Assembly (NCBI GenBank): GCA_951802115.1
Contig: CATOPL010000004.1
Coordinates: forward strand, 124,001-188,000
Length of the DNA stretch: 64,000 nt
Source of the DNA: an uncultured Lachnospiraceae bacterium
Lineage (GTDB): Bacteria; Bacillota; Clostridia; Lachnospirales; Lachnospiraceae
Direction: 5' to 3'
Shown: positions 16,383 through 24,634 of the stretch, one piece after another
Numbering within the stretch: the first letter of the stretch is position 1
Layout: each line of letters begins with the position of its first letter
The notes under the pieces: generated by a model
The model's input: the letters and a program-made list of their open reading frames with translations, nothing else
What the model was told of the DNA's origin: nothing
The model's database searches: none
Position numbers and translations under genes: made by a program

Positions 16383-18380
16383 TCAAAACCCTTTTCTTCT
16401 GGTTCGGATCCGTTCCATTTCTTTTTCCAGCGGATTTCTTTTACGGTAATATTCCCGCCGGCCATCTGTCATCCCTGACTGACCTGACCTGCTGCCGGTC
16501 ATTTGCACCTGTTTTTCCGCCGGTCTTGCTTTTTTGGCTTCCGGCTGCTCCAGCCCCCTCAGCTCCTGCAAAAATCTCGACGGAGCCAGTTCATGGCTGC
16601 CCTGCTTTCTTGCACAGCACACCGTCAGCTCTTTTTTTGCCCGCGTCATGGCCACATAGAACATCCTTCTTTCTTCCTCCAGATCCGCATCCAGAACCGC
16701 CTTTTTGTAAGGAGTAATTCCTTCTGCCGCATCCAGAATAAACACATGTTCATACTCCAGGCCTTTGCTGCTGTGCATGGTAGTCAGCTGTACGCCGTCT
16801 TTCACTTCCTGCTGGCGGCGGCGCATTTGTTCCATCTCTTCTCTGTACCGCTCTACATATTCAAACCATTCCTCGTAGGTTTTACACAACCTGGCACTCT
16901 CTTCCAGCTCCCCGACCAGTTCAAACAGTTCTTCATCTTTCATGCGTCGAAACTGAGCGTACTCCCGCAGATAATCATCATAACCGATTACGTGACGGAT
17001 ATAATTGACCGCCGCAAAAGGCCCCATCCGCCCAAGCATCTTCAGATCATACTGAAGCTTCTCAATCCGGTCGCACACATATCCTTTATCCTGATAATAA
17101 GCCAGCATATGCTCCCAGGAAATCGTCTCGTCATCTACGCATTCCCGGTTCAGATACCGTTTGGGGCGATTGAGAACCGGCAGCAGATCCTTCCTCTGTC
17201 CCGAACCCATTGCCAGCCGGATATAGCAGAATATGTTTCTGGCAATCCAGTGTTCAAAAAGATTCGGCACCTGATCCCGCACCCGAAAAGGAATGTTAAA
17301 CTCCATCATTTTTTGCAGCAAAATCCTCGGCTGTGTGTTGGTCCGGTAGATCACCGCCGTGTCAGACCAGGACTTTCCGCATTCCCGGTATCGCTTGAGT
17401 TCCTTCAGAATATAAATACATTCCTGCTGCTGATCGGCAAATTCCAGTACCCGGACCGGCGGCCCTTCCCCTCCACGGGCTCTGATCTCTTTGGCAAACC
17501 GCGTCTGATTGCAGCGAATGACTCTGCCCGCCGCCTCCACAATCTGTTCGGTAGAGCGAAAATTATCATTTAAGACAACCTGATCTGCCGCCGGATAATC
17601 TTTTTGAAAATTCAGCATAATTTCCGGCTTCGCCCCCCGGAAACGATAGATGGACTGATCGTCGTCTCCCACGATAAACAAGTTATCTTCAGGGGCAGCC
17701 AGAAGCCTCAGAATATCATACTGGATCTGGTTGATATCCTGAAACTCGTCCACCAAAATATAACGGAACTTTTTCTGCCAGGCAGACAGAATATCCGGAC
17801 GTTTACAAAGAAGCTCCCAGGTATACAGCAGCATATCATCAAAGTCTATCTGTCTTGCCCTCTGTTTTTTTTCTTCATATTCTGTATAAATTGCCCGGAA
17901 AATCTCTTCTGAACAGTTTTGAGAGAAGTAATGATTCAGAGAAATACGTTCGTTTTTCAGAAGACTGATTTCCGCTGAAATCCCCGCCAGAAACTCGCTT
18001 TCATCGTCTACTTCCAACCGGAGCCGTTCCACTGCTTCTTTTAGATACTGATACCGTACCTCTTCCTTTAAAATATTTCCCGCCGTAAATCCGTAGGCAA
18101 GCTTGAGAATGCTAAAAAAAACCGCGTGAAAAGTTCCAAAGGATACATTGGTATGATCCTCTTTTATCAAACGCAGAAAACGTTCCTTCATCTCTGTAGC
18201 CGCCGCTTTGGTAAACGTGATCACCAGTATGGAGGAAGCCGGAATACCGTATTCCTGCACCATATATTGTACTCTTTTTGTAACAACGGTAGTCTTGCCC
18301 GAACCCGGGCCTGCGAGAACCATCAGCGGTCCGTGCTGATGACGGACCGCCAGACTCTGTGATTTTGTAAAAGAACTCAT
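16383..18380 (-). CDS. UvrD/PcrA-like superfamily 1 DNA helicase
   Basis: A 665 aa ATP-dependent 3'-5' DNA helicase. Motifs in order: LAGPGSGKTTVVTKRV (Walker A, residue 22 on), ILVITFTKAAATEM (Ia), YILVDEFQDIN (II), FIVGDDDQSIYRFRGA (III), AVIYRTN (IV), LTTMHSSKGLEYEHVFI (V) and MFYVAMTRAKKEL (VI). It is shorter than PcrA (about 730 aa), mainly in the C-terminal tail, which here is short and very basic (RIRTRRKGF). Such enzymes act in repair and removal of recombination intermediates. Downstream of gltX on the same strand with a 10 bp gap, so probably cotranscribed. Confidence 0.93.
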   Translation of the reverse strand: MSSFTKSQSLAVRHQHGPLMVLAGPGSGKTTVVTKRVQYMVQEYGIPASSILVITFTKAAATEMKERFLRLIKEDHTNVSFGTFHAVFFSILKLAYGFTAGNILKEEVRYQYLKEAVERLRLEVDDESEFLAGISAEISLLKNERISLNHYFSQNCSEEIFRAIYTEYEEKKQRARQIDFDDMLLYTWELLCKRPDILSAWQKKFRYILVDEFQDINQIQYDILRLLAAPEDNLFIVGDDDQSIYRFRGAKPEIMLNFQKDYPAADQVVLNDNFRSTEQIVEAAGRVIRCNQTRFAKEIRARGGEGPPVRVLEFADQQQECIYILKELKRYRECGKSWSDTAVIYRTNTQPRILLQKMMEFNIPFRVRDQVPNLFEHWIARNIFCYIRLAMGSGQRKDLLPVLNRPKRYLNRECVDDETISWEHMLAYYQDKGYVCDRIEKLQYDLKMLGRMGPFAAVNYIRHVIGYDDYLREYAQFRRMKDEELFELVGELEESARLCKTYEEWFEYVERYREEMEQMRRRQQEVKDGVQLTTMHSSKGLEYEHVFILDAAEGITPYKKAVLDADLEEERRMFYVAMTRAKKELTVCCARKQGSHELAPSRFLQELRGLEQPEAKKARPAEKQVQMTGSRSGQSGMTDGRREYYRKRNPLEKEMERIRTRRKGF

Positions 18381-18389
18381 ATGATCAGA

Positions 18390-19838
18390 TCAGCTTAATT
18401 TTTCTATTGCTTTTTTGATACGGGCTACAGACTCATCTTTCCCAATAATCTCAAGAATCTCCGTCGCACCGCAGGGCGTCATCTGCTTACCGGAAGCGGC
18501 CGTACGGATCGGCCACATCACATATCCGTTTTTGTATCCTTTCTCTGCCACATAAGCGCTCAGCATCGCATACAGAGCGTCATTGCTGTAATCCTCCTGA
18601 GTTTCCAGAAGCGGCAGCACTTCTTTCAGTACCGCTGCACTGGTCTGCGCATTGGTCTTCATCTTCTTATGGGTATACATTGACACGTCATACTCCGGCA
18701 CCGACTCAAAAAAGTCGATATGCTCCCTGATATCCGGAAACACCTCTATCCTGGTTTTCACCATTTGGGCAATTTTCCGAAAATCATAGTCTTTTTTGAT
18801 GACCTCTTTCATAATCGGAAACGCTTTCTCATAAAAAATCTCAAAATCCATAGCTTTGATATACTCGCCATTCATCCATTTTAATTTTCCGTAGTCAAAA
18901 ACTGCCGGAGATTTACTCATATGACGATAATCAAATTTTTCCACCAGCTCATCTAAAGAAGCAATCTCCTGATTATCTTCCGGTGACCAGCCAAGAAGCG
19001 CCACAAAGTTTACTACCGCTTCTGTCAGAAATCCCTGTTCGATCAGATCTTCATAGGAAGAATGACCGCAGCGTTTACTTAACTTTTTATGTGTCTCATC
19101 CGTGATCAGCGGACAGTGTACATAGACTGGCACCTCCCAGCCAAAAGCCTCATAGAGACGGTTATATTTTGGCGATGAGGATAAATATTCGTTTCCGCGC
19201 ACCACATGAGTGATTCCCATCAGATGATCGTCCACTACGTTGGCGAAATTATAGGTGGGATACCCGTCAGATTTGATCAGAATCATATCGTCAAGTTCCG
19301 CGTTGTCCACTGTAATATCGCCGTAAATTTCATCATGAAACGTAGTAGTCCCGGTCCGCGGATTATTCTGACGGATCACATACGGCACGCCTGCTGAAAG
19401 CTTTTCCTCTACTTCCTCTTTCGAAAGCTGCAGGCAGTGTTTGTCATAAATACTGATTTCTTTGCCCGCCACTTCCTGCTTTAAGCTTTCCAGTCGTTCC
19501 TTATCACAGAAGCAGTAATAAGCTTCCCCTTTATCGACCAGCTTTCTGGCATATTCCAGATAGATACCCGACGCCTGCCGCTCACTCTGCACATAAGGAC
19601 CCACGCCGCCGTCCTTGTCAGGTCCTTCATCGTGAACAAGACCAGTCTTTTGAAGCGTACGGTAGATGATATCCACTGCTCCTTCCACCAGCCGTTCCTG
19701 ATCTGTGTCTTCGATACGGAGCAAAAACTCTCCGCCCTCATGCTTGGCAATCAAATATGCATACAGCGCCGTCCTTAAGTTTCCCACGTGCATCCGTCCG
19801 GTAGGACTCGGCGCAAATCTTGTACGAACCTTTCCCAT
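18390..19838 (-). CDS. gltX: Glutamyl-tRNA synthetase
   Basis: A class I aminoacyl-tRNA synthetase of 482 aa that charges tRNA-Glu. The start at 19838 is chosen because AGAGGAGAACAGGATT precedes that ATG and the product then begins [14 protein letters not shown], as homologues do; a 20-codon upstream extension is unlikely. The HIGH equivalent is MHVGN in [17 protein letters not shown], and the KMSKS loop is KKLSKR (near residue 252). [12 protein letters not shown] and [10 protein letters not shown]-like zinc-region residues ([13 protein letters not shown]) are present. The C-terminal anticodon-binding part is normal. It is an essential core gene and a good anchor for phylogeny. Confidence 0.97.
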   Translation of the reverse strand: MGKVRTRFAPSPTGRMHVGNLRTALYAYLIAKHEGGEFLLRIEDTDQERLVEGAVDIIYRTLQKTGLVHDEGPDKDGGVGPYVQSERQASGIYLEYARKLVDKGEAYYCFCDKERLESLKQEVAGKEISIYDKHCLQLSKEEVEEKLSAGVPYVIRQNNPRTGTTTFHDEIYGDITVDNAELDDMILIKSDGYPTYNFANVVDDHLMGITHVVRGNEYLSSSPKYNRLYEAFGWEVPVYVHCPLITDETHKKLSKRCGHSSYEDLIEQGFLTEAVVNFVALLGWSPEDNQEIASLDELVEKFDYRHMSKSPAVFDYGKLKWMNGEYIKAMDFEIFYEKAFPIMKEVIKKDYDFRKIAQMVKTRIEVFPDIREHIDFFESVPEYDVSMYTHKKMKTNAQTSAAVLKEVLPLLETQEDYSNDALYAMLSAYVAEKGYKNGYVMWPIRTAASGKQMTPCGATEILEIIGKDESVARIKKAIEKLS

Positions 19839-20287
19839 AATCCTGTTCTCCTCTTTTTCCCTCTGTAAATACTGCGAAAAACCAGTACCGCATTGCACAA
19901 CGACAGCTATCCTGCTTTCATGTACCGGCTATTCTCCTGCAATAATCCGATTATATACGATTGCGCCTGCTTTTACAAGCAGAGGTTTAAAATTTCACAG
20001 AACAGGAACACGATCAGTACGCCGGCAAATATATTATATTGCCGCTTGAATCCTGACACAGATTCGTATATGCTATAAGACATACGAACCAAACGAACCT
20101 GCGACATGTCCGCCTGGAGCGTATTTGATAATCGCTATCTGCCGACTGTGTGACACAATTTGCAGGAAATCGGATCCAATTATACCGCAAAGCAGGACCA
20201 GCAGACAACTGGAATCCCTTTTCAATCGCACTCCCGCACACTGGGACTGTATTGCGGAAACAAGTTTTGACTGAGAGGTATCTGAAC
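19839..20287. other. Divergent intergenic region between gltX and the MBL gene
   Basis: This stretch of 449 bases must contain the gltX promoter (leftward) and the promoter of the metallo-hydrolase gene (rightward). No T-box features, such as the conserved AGGGTGGAACCGCG stretch, were found for gltX. A weak match to a direct repeat of CATACGAACC / AAACGAACC is seen near 20080. Otherwise nothing could be assigned. Confidence 0.3.
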
Positions 20288-21092
20288 ATGGAACAACTGA
20301 TTGTTCTCGGCACGGGAAATGCCCAGGCCATTCACTGCTACAACACCTGTTTTGCCATGAAAAAAAAAGAACGAATATTTCCTGACAGACGCAGGCGGCG
20401 GCAACGGAATCCTGCTCGCTCTGGAGAAGCAGAAGATTCCGCTGGAACGAATCCACCATATCTTTGTCACCCATGCTCACAATGACCATATTCTGGGCAT
20501 GGTGTGGATAATCCTGATGATCGCTACCAGCATGAACAAGGGAAATTATGAAGGAAGTCTGCATATCTACTGCCATCAGGAACTGGAAAGTACCATCAAA
20601 ACGCTTACCTGCCTGACCGTTGGAAAGAAATTCACCGCCCATTTTGATGAACGCATTCTCTTTCATGTGGTGGAGCATGAAAGTCAGAGGGACATCCTGG
20701 GAGATCAGTTTACATTCTTTGATATCGGTTCTACAAAGAAAAAGCAGTTCGGCTATCAGATTCAGATGGACAGCGGCATCACACTTGCTTTTCCAGGCGA
20801 CGAACCATATCATGGAGCCCTGCTCCCCTATGTGCAGAACGCCTGCTGGCTGCTCCACGAAGCTTTTTGTCTGTACAGCCAGCGGGAGCGGTTCAAACCA
20901 TATGAAAAGCACCACAGCACCGTCATGGACGCCTGCAGGCTGGCAGAAGAACTGCTGATCCCCAATCTGGTACTCTGGCATACGGAAGACAAGGATCTGG
21001 CTCACCGGAAAGAAACTTATACCGCTGAGGGACGAACACATTACCACGGAAATCTGTACATCCCGGATGACGGAGAAGTGCTTTCGTTCTGA
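20288..21092 (+). pseudogene. MBL-fold metallo-hydrolase (RNase Z-like) with frameshift at A9
   Basis: The ATG at 20288 opens MEQLIVLGTGNAQAIHCYNTCFAMKKK, and a second frame from about 20361 continues without a gap as NEYFLTDAGGGNGILLALEKQK, then IFVTHAHNDHILGM with the metal-binding HxHxDH, and TLAFPGDEPYHG and KPYEKHHSTVMDACRLAEE. The frames meet at a run of nine A (20360-20368); eight A would restore one 267-residue protein. The protein is otherwise complete and free of stops, so this may be a recent mutation, a slippery tract used for expression switching, or a sequencing error. The family includes RNase Z-like and arylsulfatase-like hydrolases; the substrate is unknown. Confidence 0.8.
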
Positions 21093-21124
21093 CCGGATGA
21101 AAGATATCTTTCTTTATAACTATT

Positions 21125-22876
21125 TCAAATAATAGGCTGCAGATCCCGTGCCGAAAGGGAAATACACTCCAGCCCGTGATCTTTCACCCGATACACTCGA
21201 TCGCAACCTGAAAGCGTACTGGTCCTGTGGGCGATCATCAGAAGGGTGCACCGTCCCTGCAGATGCTCCACCGCCTCCATCACCGCTGCTTCTGTCTCCG
21301 TATCCAGTGCGGAGGTAGCCTCATCAAACACCAGGATCTCCGGTTCCTGATAAAACGCCCGTGCAATACCGATCCTCTGCCTCTGTCCCCCGGAGAGGCG
21401 CATGCCCGCCTCTCCGATCCGGGTGTCCAGGCCCTTTTCCAGACTCCGTACAAAATCCAAAAGCTGCGCCTCCTCAAGCGCTTTCCACACCTTTTCCTCC
21501 TTGATCAGGGAATCCGGAATGCCAAAAGCGATATTCCGGCGGATCGTATCGTCCGCCAGGTAAATCGTCTGAGGAATATACCCAAGCTTTCGCCCCCAGC
21601 TATTCCGATAATCCCGGATATCCTGCTCCCCGTAGAAGACACTGCCGCTGTCCGGACAAAGCAGTCCCAGAAGCAAATCCACGAACGTAGTCTTTCCTGC
21701 TCCGGAGCTTCCCACAAATCCGATGGAACTCCCCACCGGGATTTCCAGATCCACATGAGACAGAATCTCTTTGCTGCTTCCCGGATAGCCAAAGGATACA
21801 TCCCGAAAACAGATCCGGTCTGCCGGCAGAAGCTCCCGGCCTGCATTTTGGTCGGCCCCTTCCTCCTGACGGGCATCTGATTTTTGCAAATCCTCATAGA
21901 TCCGGCTGATGGAGGGGGACAAAAACAGAATGTTGTGGAACAGCCGGTTCACCTGATTGACCGAAGGCAGAAGCCGGAAAGCCGCCACCGCAAAAACGGA
22001 AAGCTGCGGAACCAGCGTCTTCATCTCTGTTCCCATAGAAAGCCGTAAAAGCACCACTCCCAGAATCCCGCACACACAGATGGTCTCCATCAAATATTTC
22101 GGCAAATACTGAAAAAACTGACTTTGTTTCAGACTGGAAGCGTACCGTCTGCCATTTTCCTCATAGGCACGGACAAAATAGTCCTCCCTGGCCATCAGTT
22201 TGATCTCCTTGATCCCGCCCATGGCCTGATGAACTGCCTGAATCATCCGTCTGTTATAGAGTTGATTTTCCCTTCCGCATGCTTTCGTCCGATTTTTCAT
22301 AAGCCGAAAATACCAAAGGGAACAAAACCCAAGAAGCGCTGCCACCACCAGGGTGATCACAGGATCCTTCCAGAGCAGATAAAGAAAGATCATGGCAATG
22401 ATCAGAAGATCCGAGATCAGCTCCATCCCGTACAGGATCAAATCATACAGCTTGTTCACCTCGAAGGTCACACTTTCCAGCACTTCTGAAGAATTTTTTT
22501 CCAGGTGGAAGGTGTAGGGCTTTTCCATATAGCTTCTCATAAGACGTCCTGCCAGCATCAGCCGATTGTTAAAAATAAAACGAAGTTCCGCCGCTTTCAT
22601 GACCACAAGATATCCGTTTTTCAGAACATAGACCCCGGCCAGAAGAAATCCTGTCAAAAACAAAAGTTCGCGCCCGGAAGATATATGCAACCAGCGGCTA
22701 AGCAGCAGAAGCAGTCCGCTGTTCTGTCCTATTGGTTCCATCACCAGCTGCACAAAGGGCAGTACCAGGGAAACCCCGAGAAATTCCAGAACGGATCCCA
22801 GAAACAGCAGAACAAAAAGGATCAAAAACTTGATCTTCTGTCTCCTTGTAAATATCACGCGCAGCTTTCGTATCAT
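21125..22876 (-). CDS. ABC exporter, fused membrane and ATPase domains
   Basis: A 583 aa half-transporter of the MsbA/exporter type. The first 320 residues contain six membrane segments (for example FLILFVLLFLGSVLEFLGVSL and LLFLTGFLLAGVYVLKNGYL). The ATPase domain follows with Walker A GFVGSSGAGKTTFVDLL, signature LSGGQRQRIGIARAF, Walker B ILVFDEATSALD and the switch His in IAHRTSTL. It should act as a homodimer exporting a lipid, peptide or polysaccharide precursor. The start overlaps the DUF3021 gene stop by 4 bp. The LytTR and DUF3021 genes upstream suggest its expression answers to a membrane signal. Confidence 0.9.
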   Translation of the reverse strand: MIRKLRVIFTRRQKIKFLILFVLLFLGSVLEFLGVSLVLPFVQLVMEPIGQNSGLLLLLSRWLHISSGRELLFLTGFLLAGVYVLKNGYLVVMKAAELRFIFNNRLMLAGRLMRSYMEKPYTFHLEKNSSEVLESVTFEVNKLYDLILYGMELISDLLIIAMIFLYLLWKDPVITLVVAALLGFCSLWYFRLMKNRTKACGRENQLYNRRMIQAVHQAMGGIKEIKLMAREDYFVRAYEENGRRYASSLKQSQFFQYLPKYLMETICVCGILGVVLLRLSMGTEMKTLVPQLSVFAVAAFRLLPSVNQVNRLFHNILFLSPSISRIYEDLQKSDARQEEGADQNAGRELLPADRICFRDVSFGYPGSSKEILSHVDLEIPVGSSIGFVGSSGAGKTTFVDLLLGLLCPDSGSVFYGEQDIRDYRNSWGRKLGYIPQTIYLADDTIRRNIAFGIPDSLIKEEKVWKALEEAQLLDFVRSLEKGLDTRIGEAGMRLSGGQRQRIGIARAFYQEPEILVFDEATSALDTETEAAVMEAVEHLQGRCTLLMIAHRTSTLSGCDRVYRVKDHGLECISLSARDLQPII

Positions 22877-23331
22877 GACTGCCTCCTTTTTTTGTACTGT
22901 TCCAGAAGAGCATTATACATATGTGCCCGGCACCGGTTGAACAGTTCAAAACCGGCACAGACAAGAACGCCTGCCAGAAGCACCAGAAACAACAGCCCTG
23001 TATCTGTGCGGACCGTCTGCTTTGGTATCCCTGTCATTTCCAAAAAGCGAAGACATCCATATCCCCAGACACCGGCCATGCACAGATACAAAAGCAGCCG
23101 GATCTTATACGGTATACTGCTCAAAAGGCCGCTTCCCAGTATCATTCTCTGCGCCAAGATATTTCCCAGAGAAAAGAAAAAGATTCCCCACAAGATGCCG
23201 GCCTCAGGAACCGGCATATGTGGAAATATCATCTGTCCGGTCAGGTACAGAAGCGTCAATATCGTAAACAAATATGAAGTATAGATTGCCACCGGCTTTA
23301 ACAGACGGTATAATTTCAGCATGAATTTCAT
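22873..23331 (-). CDS. DUF3021-like membrane protein
   Basis: The start is set at 23331 because AGGAGGAGTAAA lies directly before that ATG; the longer reading from 23415 overlaps the LytTR gene. The 152 aa product has four hydrophobic segments (near residues 15-35, 42-60, 72-95 and 110-130) and a basic tail EQYKKRRQS, as DUF3021 proteins do. These almost always pair with a LytTR regulator, as here, and are thought to hold or inhibit it at the membrane. It is translationally coupled to the exporter. Confidence 0.75.
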   Translation of the reverse strand: MKFMLKLYRLLKPVAIYTSYLFTILTLLYLTGQMIFPHMPVPEAGILWGIFFFSLGNILAQRMILGSGLLSSIPYKIRLLLYLCMAGVWGYGCLRFLEMTGIPKQTVRTDTGLLFLVLLAGVLVCAGFELFNRCRAHMYNALLEQYKKRRQS

Positions 23332-23405
23332 TTTACTCCTCCTGTTGCAGCCCGTCGTCAAATCCTGTCCGGATTTCCGACGCAGCCGCCTCTGCATCTG
23401 TCTTT

Positions 23406-23846
23406 TCACAGACACCCGAGCTTTGCCTTAATCTGCTTTGCATACTGGCGGGATACATTGAGCCGTTCCCCGTTGTTCATGATCACCTGCATGGTTCCGC
23501 CGAACTCCGGCTTCAAAGACTGGATCTGATTAAAGTTAATGATGGAAGATTTGGAAGCCCGGAAAAAATCGCAGCTTTCCAGACGGCCCTCCAGTTCATA
23601 CAGCCGAAGAGGCGTTTCATACACCTCCTGCTCCGTATACAGAAAAGTCCGCTTCTCCACCGTGTCAATATACAAGATCTGCTCCACATCCAGGATATAC
23701 GTCCTTCCGTCCCGGTGCCCGGTCAGCTTCTGGTCCGTCATGCGCAGCATCTCCAGAATCCGGATCACGGATTCACTGGTCTGCCTGCACCGTATGGTGA
23801 TATCCAGATCTTCCGCCGAAGGATCTTCTTCTATTCTGATCTTCAC
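23406..23846 (-). CDS. LytTR-type DNA-binding regulator
   Basis: A regulator of about 146 aa consisting of a short N-terminal part (residues 1-40) and a LytTR domain (residues about 45-146: YILDVEQILYIDTVEKRTFLY, CDFFRASKSSIINFNQIQSLKPE, LNVSRQYAKQIKAKLG). It lacks a receiver domain, the standard form paired with DUF3021. GTG at 23846 is preferred because GAGG lies six bases upstream; a GTG four codons earlier is the alternative. First gene of an operon with the DUF3021 gene and ABC exporter, which it may control. Confidence 0.85.
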   Translation of the reverse strand: MKIRIEEDPSAEDLDITIRCRQTSESVIRILEMLRMTDQKLTGHRDGRTYILDVEQILYIDTVEKRTFLYTEQEVYETPLRLYELEGRLESCDFFRASKSSIINFNQIQSLKPEFGGTMQVIMNNGERLNVSRQYAKQIKAKLGCL

Positions 23847-23954
23847 TGAGAACCTCACCCCGCTTCCACTCTTTTCTCACAGTATAGAAGACTTTTTCCG
23901 GACACGCAATCCCCCCGGGAGCGACCTGCCGGAAAAAGGGACTGACCTGCATCT

Positions 23955-24035
23955 TTTCCATTCTTTTTTACCGAATCTGATTCAAAATCCTCAGGTCCTT
24001 GATTTTCGTATCCTCTGCAAATATGCTGTCATTTC
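23955..24035 (-). pseudogene. Stray 3' end of a DUF4132-type gene
   Basis: Read on the minus strand, this segment encodes FAEDTKIKDLRILNQIR and a stop, which matches the last 17 residues of the 1717 aa protein at 24635 (FAEDTKIKDPGILSQIR), with closely similar DNA including the sequence past the stop. It is either what is left of a second, deleted copy or the product of a local duplication. The reading frame upstream of it is unrelated. Confidence 0.6.
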
Positions 24036-24039
24036 TTCA

Positions 24040-24255
24040 ACCATGATTTTATGCAAATCTTCTATTTCAAGGCCTTGTCTTCCACCTGTAAATATAGCAT
24101 CATTCTGCCCAGACAGTCCCAAATACGATTTTATCCCCCTCACCCCGCAGATATGCATCTACTACCCGTTTCTTGAACTCAAAGCTATATTTAGCCATAA
24201 AATAAACTGACCTCCAATCGTTAGATTTTTGGTCTAACTTTTGGGGGTCAGTTCA
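24040..24255 (-). mobile_element. IS3-family insertion sequence remnant
   Basis: On the minus strand the outer end reads TGAACTGACCCCCAAAAG then TTAGACC (24231-24255), the terminal inverted repeat style of IS3/IS150 elements. An ATG at 24198 then begins MAKYSFEFKKRVVDAYLRGEG, the N-terminus of an IS3 orfA transposase with its helix-turn-helix start. The reading frame is lost after about 30 codons and the rest of the element, including orfB and the other end, is gone. The sequence between the transposase scrap and 24040 is open in another frame and not recognised. Confidence 0.75.
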
Positions 24256-24336
24256 ATAAAGTTCATCCATTGGTGCCTCTCTGTTTTCATTCTGTTTTAT
24301 CAATATTCATACGTTTTGATAAAAATATTCGCCCAT

Positions 24337-24517
24337 TTGAACATTAGTAGTTCAATAAGTATACTCATTGACTTTCATTTATAAGTAAGTGACCTTGTAA
24401 ATTTGCCAACATCCAGCCCGTCACGGCTAACTATTTCTTTAAGCCTCATTTGAAGGGCGCCGGTCCTTAGGGCGCGTGTTTTGCACCCTTAGTACCGCTG
24501 TGTCCCTTGTAATGAGG
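24337..24517. repeat. Intergenic repeat with hairpin, copy B
   Basis: Inverted copy of the repeat at 13324-13503. Shared parts include the small palindrome beginning TTGAACATTAG, then AGTATACTCATTGACTTTC, TTGTAAATTTGCCAACATCC and CATTTGAAGGGCGC followed by GGTCCTTAGGGCGCG. The long stem is less perfect here than in copy A. A duplicated flank (GGCTGGAAGAAATAGTTAGCC) follows near 24560. No coding content. Confidence 0.65.
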
Positions 24518-24634
24518 AGGGGCCCACGTAAGTGGGAGGAGTCCTGATTGCCTGGCTGGAAGAAATAGTTAGCCATGGCGGGCGTCCGGATTGTCTGCTG
24601 TATTTATCAATAAGTATCCATTTGATCTCTTTCC

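Noticed and set aside
16503-17573. 356-codon plus-strand ORF opposite the helicase gene
   Set aside because: The helicase motifs on the minus strand are complete; the complement lacks a start signal.
19839-20287. Possible T-box riboswitch upstream of gltX
   Set aside because: No conserved T-box sequence or terminator pair was found.
20073-21047. 324-codon minus-strand ORF opposite the MBL-fold gene
   Set aside because: The plus strand holds the metal-binding motifs and a family match across the frameshift; the minus ORF has none.
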